41,941 bases of DNA, taken from positions 1 through 41,941 of the forward strand of contig JANNZY010000023.1 in NCBI GenBank assembly GCA_031410915.1. The letters are read 5' to 3'. A program made the translations under genes and the position numbers. This document shows, in pieces, positions 31,489 to 40,325 of the stretch. Origin of the DNA: WLMZ01 sp031410915. Its GTDB lineage: Bacteria > Actinomycetota > Acidimicrobiia > Acidimicrobiales > Ilumatobacteraceae. Every line of letters begins with the position of its first letter. Position 1 is the stretch's first letter. The notes beneath the pieces were generated by a model that saw nothing but the letters and a program-made list of their open reading frames with translations, was not told where the DNA came from and searched no databases.

Positions 31489-32202
31489 GTGAAGGCAAGA
31501 ACCGTGGTGATCGTCGCATCGTCCCTCGTGCTGGGCGCTTGCGCCAGCGACAACAACACCGCTACAACCGACCCATCCGTGACCGTTGCGTCCTCATCGT
31601 CAGCGGCAACGGATTCCACACCGACCACGAATTCGGCGGAGACGATTGGTTCGACGTCCGGAACAGCTTCGTCGGGCGACACAGTCTCGACGACCGATTC
31701 GGCGGCGACTGTCGACACCACTGACACGTCGACGAACTCGAGCGAAGAAGCGACGGTCGATTCCGGCGATGTCGACCAGCGGATCGAGGTTGCAGGCCAG
31801 GCCTTGGCCGATGGCGACTTCACGCTCATGTTGGATGTCCTCAACCTGTCGGGCGTCGCGGATGAGATCCGCGACAGGCAGGTCACGGTCTTCGCCCCGA
31901 ACGACGATGCGTTCAAGTCGTTGACCGGTGAGGAGTATTCAGATCTGGTGACCAATCCGACGAAGGTCGACGACCTGGTGCGCCGGCACATCGTCGACGG
32001 CCTTCTCACGTATGACGACCTCGGTGCCATGTCCGAGGTGGAGACGATCGGCGGCGAGAAGCTCACCGTGACCAACACCGGTGGTGTCGTGACGGTTGGC
32101 GGCGCAACGGTGATCGAACCGAAGACCGACGCGCTGTCAGGCGACAACGGTCAGGAGGTCGTGGTCTTCGGCATTGATCAGGTACTGCTCGAAGCCTCGT
32201 GA
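31489..32202 (+). CDS. Fasciclin (FAS1) domain lipoprotein
   Basis: A 237-residue lipoprotein. Signal peptide MKARTVVIVASSLVLGAC ends in a lipobox with Cys18. A 75-residue Thr/Ser/Asp-rich low-complexity spacer leads to one FAS1 domain at about 100-235 (VTVFAPNDDAFKSLTGEEY, VRRHIVDGLLTYDDL, GGEKLTVTNTGG, EVVVFGIDQVLLEA). FAS1 domains mediate adhesion or cell-surface contact. GTG 31489 has GGAG at 6-nt spacing. The stop overlaps the GTG start of the ABC ATPase gene (GTGA), so the lipoprotein belongs to the transporter operon and may be its surface partner. Confidence 0.9.
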   Translation: MKARTVVIVASSLVLGACASDNNTATTDPSVTVASSSSAATDSTPTTNSAETIGSTSGTASSGDTVSTTDSAATVDTTDTSTNSSEEATVDSGDVDQRIEVAGQALADGDFTLMLDVLNLSGVADEIRDRQVTVFAPNDDAFKSLTGEEYSDLVTNPTKVDDLVRRHIVDGLLTYDDLGAMSEVETIGGEKLTVTNTGGVVTVGGATVIEPKTDALSGDNGQEVVVFGIDQVLLEAS

Positions 32203-33182
32203 GCACCAACCCCACCCAGCCGGTCATCACGGCGGACAAGTTGGTGAAGGACTTCGGTGATCAGCGTGCGCTCGATCACATCGACCTGTTGGTGAACCCG
32301 GGGGTGATCGTCGGAGTCATTGGTCCGAGCGGCTGCGGCAAGACCACGCTCGTCCGCACCATGACGGGAATCGCGTCACCGACGTCTGGTGAGGTTCGAG
32401 TCTTCGGAACCGACCCGGTGCAGTTCACCAACGCACAGCGCAACCGGTTCGGCTACATGCCGCAACTGCCCGTGCTGTTCCCCAACCTCACTGTCTGGGG
32501 GAACCTGACCTTCATGTCGTCGTTGTACGGACTGCCGCTCCGGAAGCGACGAAAGCGTCTCTTCCAGATCCTCGAGCTGGTCGACCTCACACAACATCGA
32601 TCGAAGCGACTCGCCGATTGTTCGGGCGGGATGCAACGTCGCCTGACCCTCGCGGCGACGCTCGTCCACGACCCGGAGCTGATCTACCTCGACGAGCCGA
32701 CCGCTGGAGTCGATCCGATCCTTCGCGAGCGATTTTGGGCACACTTCAGAGAGTTGCGCGATCAGGGTCGCACTCTCGTGGTACCGACCCAGTACGTGGG
32801 CGAGGCGGTGTCGTGCGACGTGGTCGCCGTCATGGCCGAAGGAAGACTCATCACGGTCCAGCCAGCCGACCAGTTGGCACGGTTTGCCTACGGCGGCGAC
32901 GTCGTCGCGGTCAGCCTCGACAGCTGGGTGCCGAGTGGTGTCAAAGCGCAGTTGAGATCTCAACCCTTCGTACGATCGGTTCGAACGACCGAGAGCGGCC
33001 TCGAGATCGTCGTCGATGATCACCAGCGCGACACTCCCTGGATTCAGCGATACCTCGCATCCGAAGGAGTGGAGCTCACCTCGATCGACGCCGTCGCGCC
33101 GAGCTTCGACGATGTCTTCGTCCGACTCATCGAGCAGGACGCGGCCAGCCGGCGCGCACCCGAGGAACCGGTGAACGCCTGA
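32199..33182 (+). CDS. ABC transporter ATP-binding protein (H-loop His replaced by Gln)
   Basis: A 327-residue ATPase. Walker A is GPSGCGKTT, the Q-loop is GYMPQLPVLF, the signature is CSGGMQRR, and Walker B is LIYLDEPTAGVDP. The switch region reads VPTQYVGEA, where most ABC ATPases have a histidine in STH; here it is Gln. The C-terminal 90 residues form an accessory domain (VAVSLDSWVPSGVKAQL, VELTSIDAVAPSFDDVFV). It is coupled to the FAS1 gene upstream and overlaps the permease start by one base. Likely an ABC-2 type exporter; substrate unknown. Confidence 0.92.
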   Translation: MSTNPTQPVITADKLVKDFGDQRALDHIDLLVNPGVIVGVIGPSGCGKTTLVRTMTGIASPTSGEVRVFGTDPVQFTNAQRNRFGYMPQLPVLFPNLTVWGNLTFMSSLYGLPLRKRRKRLFQILELVDLTQHRSKRLADCSGGMQRRLTLAATLVHDPELIYLDEPTAGVDPILRERFWAHFRELRDQGRTLVVPTQYVGEAVSCDVVAVMAEGRLITVQPADQLARFAYGGDVVAVSLDSWVPSGVKAQLRSQPFVRSVRTTESGLEIVVDDHQRDTPWIQRYLASEGVELTSIDAVAPSFDDVFVRLIEQDAASRRAPEEPVNA

Positions 33183-34702
33183 TGCGACCCAGCCTGCTTC
33201 GCCGTCCGATGCAGATCGGCACGTTCCTGCGCAAGGAAGCGGTCGACGTCCTGCGTCAACCGCGACTGCTGCTGACGATGGTGATCGGACCCTTCTTGAT
33301 CATGGCGGCATTCGGCCTCGGCTACCGCGACACGCCAGAACGGATGCGCACACTGTTCGTCGCTCCTGAGGGCAGCCCGCTGCTCGACCAAGTGGAGTCC
33401 TACGCCGAAGACATCGGCTCGTACGTCGAGTATCGGGGCGTCACCACGGACGCCGCTTTCGCCCGTCGCCAGTTGCTGGCCGGCAAGATCGATCTGCTCG
33501 TGACGTTCCCCGACCGCCCACTCGACACCGTGCTGGACGGCGAGCGAGCAACCGTCACCGTCGTGCACACACGGCTCGATCCGATCGAACGGACTGCGAT
33601 CAACTTCGCTTCACAACTCGGCATCGATCAGATCAACAGCCAGATCCTGTCGGCCGTGGTCGCAGGTGGGCAAGAGGTCGCTGAACCGGCGACGTCGATC
33701 GTGGAAGCAGCGAACAAAGCCGTGACGGATCTCGAGACGGCAGTGTCGAACGAGGCCGAGTCCGCGACCGCTGTCGCGCTCGACGAGTTGGATCGTGCAA
33801 CGTCGGGACTTTCGTTGTCCGTTCGGGCCTCGACGGCGCTGGTCGACGAGCTCGGTGACGCCGACGGTGCTGCGACCGAAGTCAGCGCATCGCTGACGGG
33901 TGCGGTCGACGAGATGCGCGCCAGTGTGAACGCCGCCCGGTCGGATCCCTCGGCGAACAACGTGGTGAACCGCGTCGGACGGATGCGCGAGTTGCTCCAA
34001 ACGATCGCGTCGGGCTACGAGCAGTTCACCTCGGTGGACTCGGCTGTCCTCGTGCAACCGTTCAAGGCGGACGTTGAGCTTGCGGTCGACGACGTGAACG
34101 GCGTGACCGACTGGTACGCGCCGGCGGCTGTCATCTTGATGCTGCAACAGTTCGGAGTCGCCTTCGGAGCCTTGTCGTTCGTCCGCGAGCGCCAACTCGG
34201 GATCGTCGACGTCTACCGCGTCGCTCCGGTGAACGCGATCGAAACCTTGATCGGCAAGTATCTCGCGTACCTCGCCATCGGGGCAGCCATCGGCGCGGCC
34301 TTGATGGCGCTCGTGGTCGAGGTGCTCAACGTTCCTCTCGCATCCAGTGTCGGTGACATCGCGATCGTGATGGGCCTCACGCTCTTCGCCTCGATCGGTC
34401 TCGGTTTCGTCATCTCGCTCGCTTCGGCGTCGGATGCCCAGGCAGTGCAGTACACGATGATCGTCTTGCTGGCCAGCCTGTTCTTCAGCGGGTTCTTCCT
34501 GTCGGTCGGCAAGTTGGAAGGCGCGGCACAGATCATTTCGTACCTGCTTCCGGTGAGCTACGGCATGGAGATGCTTCGCGACGTCATGCTGCGCGGCGCA
34601 GCGATCGATCGTGACCTTCTGATCGGACTCGGCGCGTACGGGGTTGCGGCGTTCGCACTCGGATTGCTCGGTGCGCGGCGGCGTATCGGGCTGGCGAGGT
34701 GA
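33182..34702 (+). CDS. ABC-2 type permease with large extracytoplasmic loop
   Basis: A 506-residue membrane protein. One N-terminal helix (LLLTMVIGPFLIMAAFGLGY) is followed by an approximately 270-residue exterior region, partly coiled-coil-like and Ala/Asp/Glu-rich (TSIVEAANKAVTDLETAVSN). Five or six C-terminal helices carry the ABC-2 signature (WYAPAAVILMLQQFGVAFGA, RERQLGIVDVYRVAPV, LLASLFFSGFFLSVGKL, ISYLLPVSYGMEMLRDVM). It is the transmembrane subunit for the ATPase upstream, with ATG overlapping the ATPase stop (TGATG). The large loop is shared by YhgE/Pip-like exporters. Confidence 0.9.
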   Translation: MRPSLLRRPMQIGTFLRKEAVDVLRQPRLLLTMVIGPFLIMAAFGLGYRDTPERMRTLFVAPEGSPLLDQVESYAEDIGSYVEYRGVTTDAAFARRQLLAGKIDLLVTFPDRPLDTVLDGERATVTVVHTRLDPIERTAINFASQLGIDQINSQILSAVVAGGQEVAEPATSIVEAANKAVTDLETAVSNEAESATAVALDELDRATSGLSLSVRASTALVDELGDADGAATEVSASLTGAVDEMRASVNAARSDPSANNVVNRVGRMRELLQTIASGYEQFTSVDSAVLVQPFKADVELAVDDVNGVTDWYAPAAVILMLQQFGVAFGALSFVRERQLGIVDVYRVAPVNAIETLIGKYLAYLAIGAAIGAALMALVVEVLNVPLASSVGDIAIVMGLTLFASIGLGFVISLASASDAQAVQYTMIVLLASLFFSGFFLSVGKLEGAAQIISYLLPVSYGMEMLRDVMLRGAAIDRDLLIGLGAYGVAAFALGLLGARRRIGLAR

Positions 34703-34705
34703 CCG

Positions 34706-35542
34706 ATGCGGATGTCGAGGACACGCCTGGGCAAGACCATGGTTGGCATTGGATGTCTCGGCATCGTTGCGAGCATCGCGTCGATCGTTGTCGGCCAAGC
34801 AATGGTGGGTCAGGTCGAGTCGAGCGTCGACGACAGTCTCGTGCTCACCGATGAAGCCCTCCACGCGGTTTCGGATTCAATCACTTTGACGAACGCGATC
34901 GTCGGCAACATCCAGGCCGGGGTCGGCAGCGTCGCCGCGACGCTGTCGACCGTCAAGGACTCCGTCGACCAGACGTCGACCGCGATCGCGGACAGCAACG
35001 CCTTCATCGGCAGTTCCCTGCCCGATGCGCTCGATGCTGTGGGATCCGTGCTGCCAACAATTGAAAGTGTCGCGAGTTCCGTCGACTCAGCGCTGCGCGC
35101 GCTCTCACGCGCCCCGTTCGGCCCGAACTACGACCCGGACAAGCCTTTCGACGAGGCGATCGCCGATCTGTCCACTGCGATCGATCCCTTGCCCGGTCAG
35201 CTGCGACAGCTGTCGACGGATTTCGACGGCCTCGAGACATCGAGCGCAGACATCTCGAGCGGTCTCGCAGATCTCGCCGTCACCGTCGTCGAGCTGGACA
35301 AGCAGTTGACCGAGGTCTCCGTGCTCGTCGACCGGTACTCGTCGACCACCACCAATGCACTGCGGCTGGCGGCGACCTCGCGTGGCGATCTCCACGCCAG
35401 CGCTCGCGAGACACGCATCTTGCTGGTCGTGCTCGGACTGGTGTTCGCGCTCGGCCAAGTGGTCCCGATCTGGCTCGGCATCACGCTGATCACGGAAGCC
35501 GGAACGGCACACTCCATCATCGTCCGCAAGCCGGCCGACTGA
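34706..35542 (+). CDS. Two-helix membrane protein with exterior coiled-coil region
   Basis: A 278-residue protein with transmembrane helices near both ends (VGIGCLGIVASIASIVVGQA at 13-32 and ILLVVLGLVFALGQVVPIWL near 237-256). Between them lie about 200 exterior residues with heptad-like, Ser/Asp/Thr-rich helices (VSDSITLTNAIVGNIQAGVG, DISSGLADLAVTVVELDKQL). It resembles the exterior part of the preceding permease, so it may be an accessory tether of the same transporter. GAGG precedes ATG 34706 by 6 nt; it starts 3 bp after the permease stop. I know no named family. Confidence 0.75.
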   Translation: MRMSRTRLGKTMVGIGCLGIVASIASIVVGQAMVGQVESSVDDSLVLTDEALHAVSDSITLTNAIVGNIQAGVGSVAATLSTVKDSVDQTSTAIADSNAFIGSSLPDALDAVGSVLPTIESVASSVDSALRALSRAPFGPNYDPDKPFDEAIADLSTAIDPLPGQLRQLSTDFDGLETSSADISSGLADLAVTVVELDKQLTEVSVLVDRYSSTTTNALRLAATSRGDLHASARETRILLVVLGLVFALGQVVPIWLGITLITEAGTAHSIIVRKPAD

Positions 35543-35626
35543 CTCTGCACACCGCATGATCGGAGAGGATCACGGGCACGCAATTGCATGTCTGGATCTG
35601 GATCGCTTTGGAAACGGGCTGTCACG

Positions 35627-35947
35627 ATGAACGTGCTCAAATCGTTGTGGGCCTCGGTGCAAGGGGACCCGGTTTTCATGCGTCGCGTCAACGGCTGGCT
35701 GACCGTGTTCTGGTTGGCCATGATCCCCGTATCGATCATGACGGGTTGGGTGAGCAGCGTCACGTATGTCTCGGCACTGTCGTTGTGGGCCCTCGTGTCC
35801 GGTCATTGGTCGGCGTGGCAAGCTGCGCGTGTCGAGGTGGTCCAAGCCGAACAGATCGCCGCGGCAGACGAGGACCCCGTCGAAAATCGCGTCGTGGACG
35901 CGCTCGTCGAACGCACGGAAATCCGGCCGGCGAACGAAATCGCATGA
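35627..35947 (+). CDS. Small two-helix membrane protein
   Basis: A 106-residue protein. MNVLKSLWASVQGDPVFMRR leads to two close membrane segments (GWLTVFWLAMIPVSIMTGW and VTYVSALSLWALVSGHWSAW), then a short acidic cytoplasmic tail. I do not recognise a characterised family. ATG 35627 is preferred by resemblance of its N-terminus to a compact start; ATG 35588 would add 13 residues and has GGAGAGG 18 nt upstream, too far for a good ribosome-binding site. It follows the transporter operon by 84 bp and may or may not belong to it. Confidence 0.7.
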   Translation: MNVLKSLWASVQGDPVFMRRVNGWLTVFWLAMIPVSIMTGWVSSVTYVSALSLWALVSGHWSAWQAARVEVVQAEQIAAADEDPVENRVVDALVERTEIRPANEIA

Positions 35948-36083
35948 CCGAGCTGGTCGGGGCGGCGTCTCGATCCTCGATCGGGTACCGCACGAGTTGA
36001 TTTTTTCGTTTAGATCGCAACCCGAGTGGAAATCGATATAGCCAACACTCGGTCCATCTGGGCCATCGAAAAGGGAGAAGGAC

Positions 36084-36365
36084 ATGCTCGGCTTCATCAT
36101 TTATCTTTTGGTCATCGGCCTCATCGCTGGCTTCATTGCCCGGGCGGTCGTCCCCGGAAGGGACGCTCTCTCGGTTCCAGCAACGATCCTGCTCGGGATC
36201 GTTGGTTCGTTCGTCGGTGGATTCATCGGCTATGTCCTGACCCATCGCGACGCAGAAGACGGGGCGTTCCAGGCGTCCGTCATCATCGGATCGATCGTCG
36301 GTGCAGTCCTGGCTCTGCTGGTGTACCGAGCAGTGACCGGGCGGGGGCGTCGCCACGTCATCTGA
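36084..36365 (+). CDS. GlsB/YeaQ/YmgE family stress-response membrane protein
   Basis: A 93-residue protein with three transmembrane helices (IIYLLVIGLIAGFIARAVVP, ATILLGIVGSFVGGFIGYVL, IIGSIVGAVLALLVY) and the typical glycine pattern and ARAVVPGRD stretch of the transglycosylase-associated (YeaQ) family. These are general-stress proteins of unclear mechanism. GGGAGAAGG stands right before the ATG. The upstream 136-bp spacer is unusually AT-rich for this window (TTGATTTTTTCGTTT near 35998), suggesting a promoter there. Confidence 0.92.
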   Translation: MLGFIIYLLVIGLIAGFIARAVVPGRDALSVPATILLGIVGSFVGGFIGYVLTHRDAEDGAFQASVIIGSIVGAVLALLVYRAVTGRGRRHVI

Positions 36366-36397
36366 TCAATCATTCACCCAACAACCTTCGCCATGAC

Positions 36398-36425
36398 GGT
36401 GGGGCAGCCACGAGGCTGCCCCACC
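36398..36425 (+). terminator. Perfect 12-bp hairpin terminator after glsB-like gene
   Basis: GGTGGGGCAGCC, loop ACGA, GGCTGCCCCACC, followed by TTCG. It lies 32 bp beyond the stop codon at 36365. A short T-run and high stability make termination of the GlsB-like gene likely. Confidence 0.8.
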
Positions 36426-36492
36426 TTCGCGTGCATTGACTGTTGGCTGAAGGAATGGCGCTTCACTCTTCGCCTGAATCCACATCTGAGAG

Positions 36493-36520
36493 TTGAAACA
36501 CGGGCACAATCGAGCAATGT
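36493..36520 (+). promoter_or_regulatory. Candidate sigma-70-type promoter
   Basis: TTGAAA (36493-36498) and CAATGT (36515-36520) with 16-bp spacing, 35 bp before the small membrane ORF at 36555 and after a terminator. This is a modest match, supported mainly by its position. Confidence 0.4.
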
Positions 36521-36554
36521 TTGCCGGGACACAACTTCGGCTACTGCGTTGAAC

Positions 36555-36722
36555 ATGTGGATCGTCGCCCTCTGTGCATTCGTCATTTATGTGGGCGTTG
36601 TCGTCCTCGCCATAGGCGGTGGAGAGTTCAAGCAACGGGAGATGGTGCGCGACGTCGACGTGGTGAAGCCGATCTCGACGACGGCACCCCGATCAGTGGC
36701 CTTTGAACTCGACGATCTGTGA
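36555..36722 (+). CDS. Possible small single-pass membrane protein
   Basis: A 55-residue open frame. One hydrophobic helix (MWIVALCAFVIYVGVVVLAI) is followed by a charged tail (GEFKQREMVRDVDVVKP). It lies between a terminator and the convergent PASTA gene, with a plausible promoter upstream but no Shine-Dalgarno sequence before ATG 36555; TTG 36549 is an alternative start. I recognise no family. Confidence 0.45.
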   Translation: MWIVALCAFVIYVGVVVLAIGGGEFKQREMVRDVDVVKPISTTAPRSVAFELDDL

Positions 36723-36766
36723 GCTCTTCGGCGCGAATCGACTGATATCAGGAACGTGCGGCAGGA

Positions 36767-37867
36767 TCAGCCCGTTGAGCCCGGGGGCGCCGCGACCTCG
36801 ACCTCCAGGACCGACCCCTTGATCATCGTCGAGCCGGCCGCGGGCAACTGTGATGTCACGGTGCCCGTCGTCGCTGAGGCGCTCTCGACCGGCCGTTCGA
36901 CGAGGTTCCAGCCGTTGGCTTTCGCGGTCGAGCGAAGTTTGGTGATGTCTGTGCCGACGTAGTCGTCGACGGGCTTCGGATCGAGATCGCTGATGGTCTT
37001 GTTCGCTGTGGCGAGTTGGGATTGCACCGTCTGCAGATCGGTGTGTGCCGTGTCGAGATCCTTCTGCAGCGAGGCGATCTGCTGGGCTTGTTCGTCGAGT
37101 TGGGCCTGCACATCCGCAGAGGTTCCGTCGGTCGACGCCGTCTGTTGCGCGGCGGCGAGCGCTGCTTGACTCTCGTTCAATTGCTCCTGTAAGTCAGTGA
37201 CCTGAGCCGCGAGCTGGTCCCGTTCCGCCGTGATCGAACTCGTCGGGTCCGAGGCGGCGGTGTCCGGGCCGGCGGTGTCGGGGCTTGCCGTGCCGGCGCT
37301 GAGGGTTCCGAGAAGCTCGTCGAGCGCTGGATACGGGGTCGGCGTCTGAATTCCGGATGGCTGACGGGCCTGCGTGGCGAGGAGGGTGAAGATGTCGTTG
37401 ACCCGCTGATCGGCGGCCTCGGCTGTCGCCGGGTCGTTGGTGCCGACCGTGTTCGTGGCCGACAGCGACCTCTCCGACTTGGTAGAGCTGTGGCCGATGA
37501 GGAACCCCGCGAGGCCGCCGACGAGCAACGCGATCACGGCTGCGATCGCGGCCCAGGGCGGGCGATTGCCTGGCGGCGCGAGGTACACCGTCTCCGTTGC
37601 GACGGGCGCGGCAACCATGGTGTGCGGCTCTGCTGCGTACACCCCCGCCACCGGGACGATCGGCTCTGCCACCGGCTGGATCATGGTGCGGTCGTACTGC
37701 CCGGCGTACGCGCCGGCCACGGGGATCGCTTGCGTCGGTCGGTCGTCGACCTGCGGCACGAGAGGAACTCCATGGGCGGGCGTGGTTGCCGCATAGGTGT
37801 CCCACGGCGAGGTCTCACCCGTGAGCGGCGTGGGGCGCGCATCGTCGCCAGGTTCCGGTCGGATCAT
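36767..37867 (-). CDS. PASTA-domain membrane protein with coiled coil
   Basis: A 366-residue protein. The first 100 residues are Pro/Ala/Val-rich and cytoplasmic (PVAGAYAGQYDRTMIQPVAE and a second PVAGVYA). One transmembrane helix follows (PPWAAIAAVIALLVGGLAGFL), then an exterior Thr/Ala/Asp spacer and a coiled coil (ITAERDQLAAQVTDLQEQL, QLDEQAQQIASLQKDLDTAH). A single C-terminal PASTA domain ends it (VDDYVGTDITKLRSTAKANG, SQLPAAGSTMIKGSVLEVEV). PASTA domains bind peptidoglycan fragments or beta-lactams, usually on Ser/Thr kinases and PBPs; here there is no kinase domain. It may be a cell-wall sensor or scaffold. ATG 37867 is chosen; no strong ribosome-binding site. Confidence 0.82.
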   Translation of the reverse strand: MIRPEPGDDARPTPLTGETSPWDTYAATTPAHGVPLVPQVDDRPTQAIPVAGAYAGQYDRTMIQPVAEPIVPVAGVYAAEPHTMVAAPVATETVYLAPPGNRPPWAAIAAVIALLVGGLAGFLIGHSSTKSERSLSATNTVGTNDPATAEAADQRVNDIFTLLATQARQPSGIQTPTPYPALDELLGTLSAGTASPDTAGPDTAASDPTSSITAERDQLAAQVTDLQEQLNESQAALAAAQQTASTDGTSADVQAQLDEQAQQIASLQKDLDTAHTDLQTVQSQLATANKTISDLDPKPVDDYVGTDITKLRSTAKANGWNLVERPVESASATTGTVTSQLPAAGSTMIKGSVLEVEVAAPPGSTG

Positions 37868-38002
37868 GCACCGATCTACCCATCGGCACGCAACGCCAAA
37901 CATGTCCAGCCGCGCGATCGAGCGAGGTATCGCAGAACCGAAGTGTCTGCCGACGGTGTGCCGAGGGTACGAGGTGGCTTCCCAATTCGAAAGGAAGCGC
38001 AG

Positions 38003-38446
38003 ATGTCCACGGACGAGAAGACCACCACCGATCTCATTGAGACACTCAAGAATGGCGAGGAAGGTTTCCGCAAGGCTGCCGAGAAGTTGTCCGACAGCAG
38101 CCGGGCTGAGCTCGCCGATGAGTTCAAGGTGTACAGCGAGCAGCGCGCTCGATTCGCCGCTGAGCTCGCCTCAATCGCCCACGCCTACGGCGACGACGTA
38201 CCGGAGCGCTCGACGCTGCCGGGCGCCGTGCATCGCGGTTGGATGGCCGTGAAGGATGCCCTCAGCGGGTCATCGCCGGAAGCCGTCCTCAATGCGGCGA
38301 CCACTGGCGAGGACCATGCCGTTGCGGAGTACGAGGATGCGATGCAAGCCGACATCTCCGAGGAGCTCCGGGCGATCCTGGCCCGGCAGTTCTCCGAGGT
38401 GTCGAAGACCCGTAATCGCGTCAGCGCCCTGGCCCAGCAGAACTGA
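38003..38446 (+). CDS. DUF2383 (PA2169 family) four-helix-bundle protein
   Basis: A 147-residue protein, all helical and acidic. TTDLIETLKNGEEGFRKAAE, ELADEFKVYSEQRARFAAEL and AVLNAATTGEDHAVAEYEDA match the ferritin-like DUF2383 family, in which conserved Glu and His residues could bind metal. The function is unknown; such genes often sit among stress genes, as here. AAGGA lies 7 nt before ATG 38003. Confidence 0.88.
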   Translation: MSTDEKTTTDLIETLKNGEEGFRKAAEKLSDSSRAELADEFKVYSEQRARFAAELASIAHAYGDDVPERSTLPGAVHRGWMAVKDALSGSSPEAVLNAATTGEDHAVAEYEDAMQADISEELRAILARQFSEVSKTRNRVSALAQQN

Positions 38447-38545
38447 CGCGAGCGCTTCGTCTTGCGGCGTGACGCCGGCTCGGGTCGAGTCGGCGCCACG
38501 CTCGCTTGACGTCTCGTCGACCTCGACGGCGGGTATCTGGACTCG

Positions 38546-40213
38546 ATGCCCGAGCGATGGTTCCGTCAAGCAGTCGTGTATTGCCTGGACGTCGACACGT
38601 TTCAGGATTCGAACGGCGATGGCATCGGCGATCTGCCCGGGCTCATCGATCGCCTCGATCACTTGGCTCGACTCGGAATCACATGCCTGTGGTTGAACCC
38701 GATCCATCCGAGTCCGGACCGCGACGATGGGTACGACATCACGGACTTCTACGCGGTGCACCCCGCCCTGGGCAGCCTTGGAGACTTCGTCGAACTCGTC
38801 CATCAGGCAGGCAACCGTGGCATCCGGGTGATGATCGACCTCGTCGTCAACCACACCTCCAACGAACATCCCTGGTTCGTCGCCGCCCGGTCTGATCCGT
38901 CGTCGCCGTTTCACGACTGGTACGTGTGGTCGACGGAGCGGCCGACCGATCTGCGGCAAGGAACGGTCTTTCCGGGATACCAGGAGACGACGTGGTCGTT
39001 CGATGAGGAAGCCGAGAAGTGGTACTACCACCGCTTCTACGACTTCCAGCCCGACCTCAACATGAACAACCCGGACGTTCGCCAAGAAATCGAGAAGATC
39101 ATCGGCTTCTGGTTACAACTCGGTGTGGCCGGGTTCAGGCTTGACGCTGCACCGTTCGTGATCGAACTCACCCGACCGAACGAAGCGGAGCCGCGACGAG
39201 ATTTCTCATGGCTGGAAGACTTCCGCGCGCAAGTCTCGTGGCGCCGGGGCGATGCCGTGATCCTGGCTGAAGCCAACGTCGAACGCGAGCAACTCCTGGA
39301 GTACTTCGGCGACGGCCAACGCCTGCCGATGTTGTTCAACTTCATCCTCAATCAGAGAACGTTCCTGGCACTGGCCAGGCAGGACGTGAGCCCGATACTG
39401 CAGGCACTGGCCGAAACGCCAGCGATCCCGGAAACCTGCCAGTGGGCCACCTTCCTGCGCAACCACGACGAGGTCGATCTCGGCCGATTGGTCGGCCACG
39501 AGTACGACGAGGTCCTCGCCGCATTCGGACCGGAACCGACGATGCAACTGTACGACCGCGGCATCCGTCGCCGGCTGGCGCCGATGCTCGCCAACGACCG
39601 ACGGCGGATCGAGATGGCATACGCGCTGCAGTTCTCGTTGCCGGGGACGCCCGTGATCCGCTACGGCGACGAGATCGGGATGGGCGAAGATCTCTCGTTG
39701 CCGGAGCGGAACGCGATTCGCACCCCGATGCAGTGGAGCCGCGAACCCAACAGCGGCTTCTCGACCACGAAACGCAAGCGGGATCTGCGTCGACCCGTGG
39801 TCACCGGAGGAGACTTCGGGTACGAGACGGTCAATGTCGCAGATCAGCAACGCGACCCGACCTCGTTGTTGACGTGGTTCCAACGGGCGCTGCTCATCTT
39901 GCGCGAGTGCCCCGAATTCGGGTACGGCCGTTGCGCCTACTTGGACAGCGGCGATCGATCGGTGCTCGCGCTCGTGCGTGAAGCACCGAGCGGCACGATG
40001 CTCGCCCTGACCAACCTGTCGCCCAAGGCGCGCGTCGTGAGTCTCGGGCGTCAGGCGCAACAGGACGGTGCACCAATCGACGTCTTCGGGGATCGCGACT
40101 ACTCACCGACCGAACAGAACCTCGACGCGATCGAATTGGCCGCATACGGATATCGCTGGATCCGGCTCAGTCGCAACATTGGAGCGCGTGCCGGATCGAC
40201 GGCCCAGCGGTAG
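38546..40213 (+). CDS. GH13 alpha-amylase-family enzyme, trehalose-synthase-like
   Basis: A 555-residue cytoplasmic enzyme. The N-terminus VVYCLDVDTFQDSNGDGIGD followed by WLNPIHPSP, DGYDITDFYAVHP and MIDLVVNHTSNEHPWF is typical of the trehalose synthase/maltose glucosyltransferase branch. The catalytic triad is Asp200 (GFRLDAAPF), Glu242 (VILAEANV) and Asp308 (LRNHDEVDL). RTPMQWSREPNSGFS and a C-terminal beta domain complete it. TreS interconverts maltose and trehalose; other glucosyl transfer or hydrolysis is possible, since this protein is a little shorter than typical TreS. There is no Shine-Dalgarno sequence before ATG 38546. It starts 99 bp after the DUF2383 gene. Confidence 0.8.
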   Translation: MPERWFRQAVVYCLDVDTFQDSNGDGIGDLPGLIDRLDHLARLGITCLWLNPIHPSPDRDDGYDITDFYAVHPALGSLGDFVELVHQAGNRGIRVMIDLVVNHTSNEHPWFVAARSDPSSPFHDWYVWSTERPTDLRQGTVFPGYQETTWSFDEEAEKWYYHRFYDFQPDLNMNNPDVRQEIEKIIGFWLQLGVAGFRLDAAPFVIELTRPNEAEPRRDFSWLEDFRAQVSWRRGDAVILAEANVEREQLLEYFGDGQRLPMLFNFILNQRTFLALARQDVSPILQALAETPAIPETCQWATFLRNHDEVDLGRLVGHEYDEVLAAFGPEPTMQLYDRGIRRRLAPMLANDRRRIEMAYALQFSLPGTPVIRYGDEIGMGEDLSLPERNAIRTPMQWSREPNSGFSTTKRKRDLRRPVVTGGDFGYETVNVADQQRDPTSLLTWFQRALLILRECPEFGYGRCAYLDSGDRSVLALVREAPSGTMLALTNLSPKARVVSLGRQAQQDGAPIDVFGDRDYSPTEQNLDAIELAAYGYRWIRLSRNIGARAGSTAQR

Positions 40214-40325
40214 TCGGATCAGTCTCCAACAGTGGCGTCCACGAGGGCTCCACAGCGGCCGTTGCGCTCGCATGTGTTGCGGCAGTCCGCCGGGGGTAGG
40301 GCTGGGCGATGCGGAGCACCGAGTC

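Noticed and set aside
35998..36040. Sigma-B-like promoter (GTTT...GGAAAT) before the GlsB-like gene
   Set aside because: The AT-rich stretch is real, but the -10 match to GGGTAT is poor; a promoter is likely there, though its class cannot be assigned.
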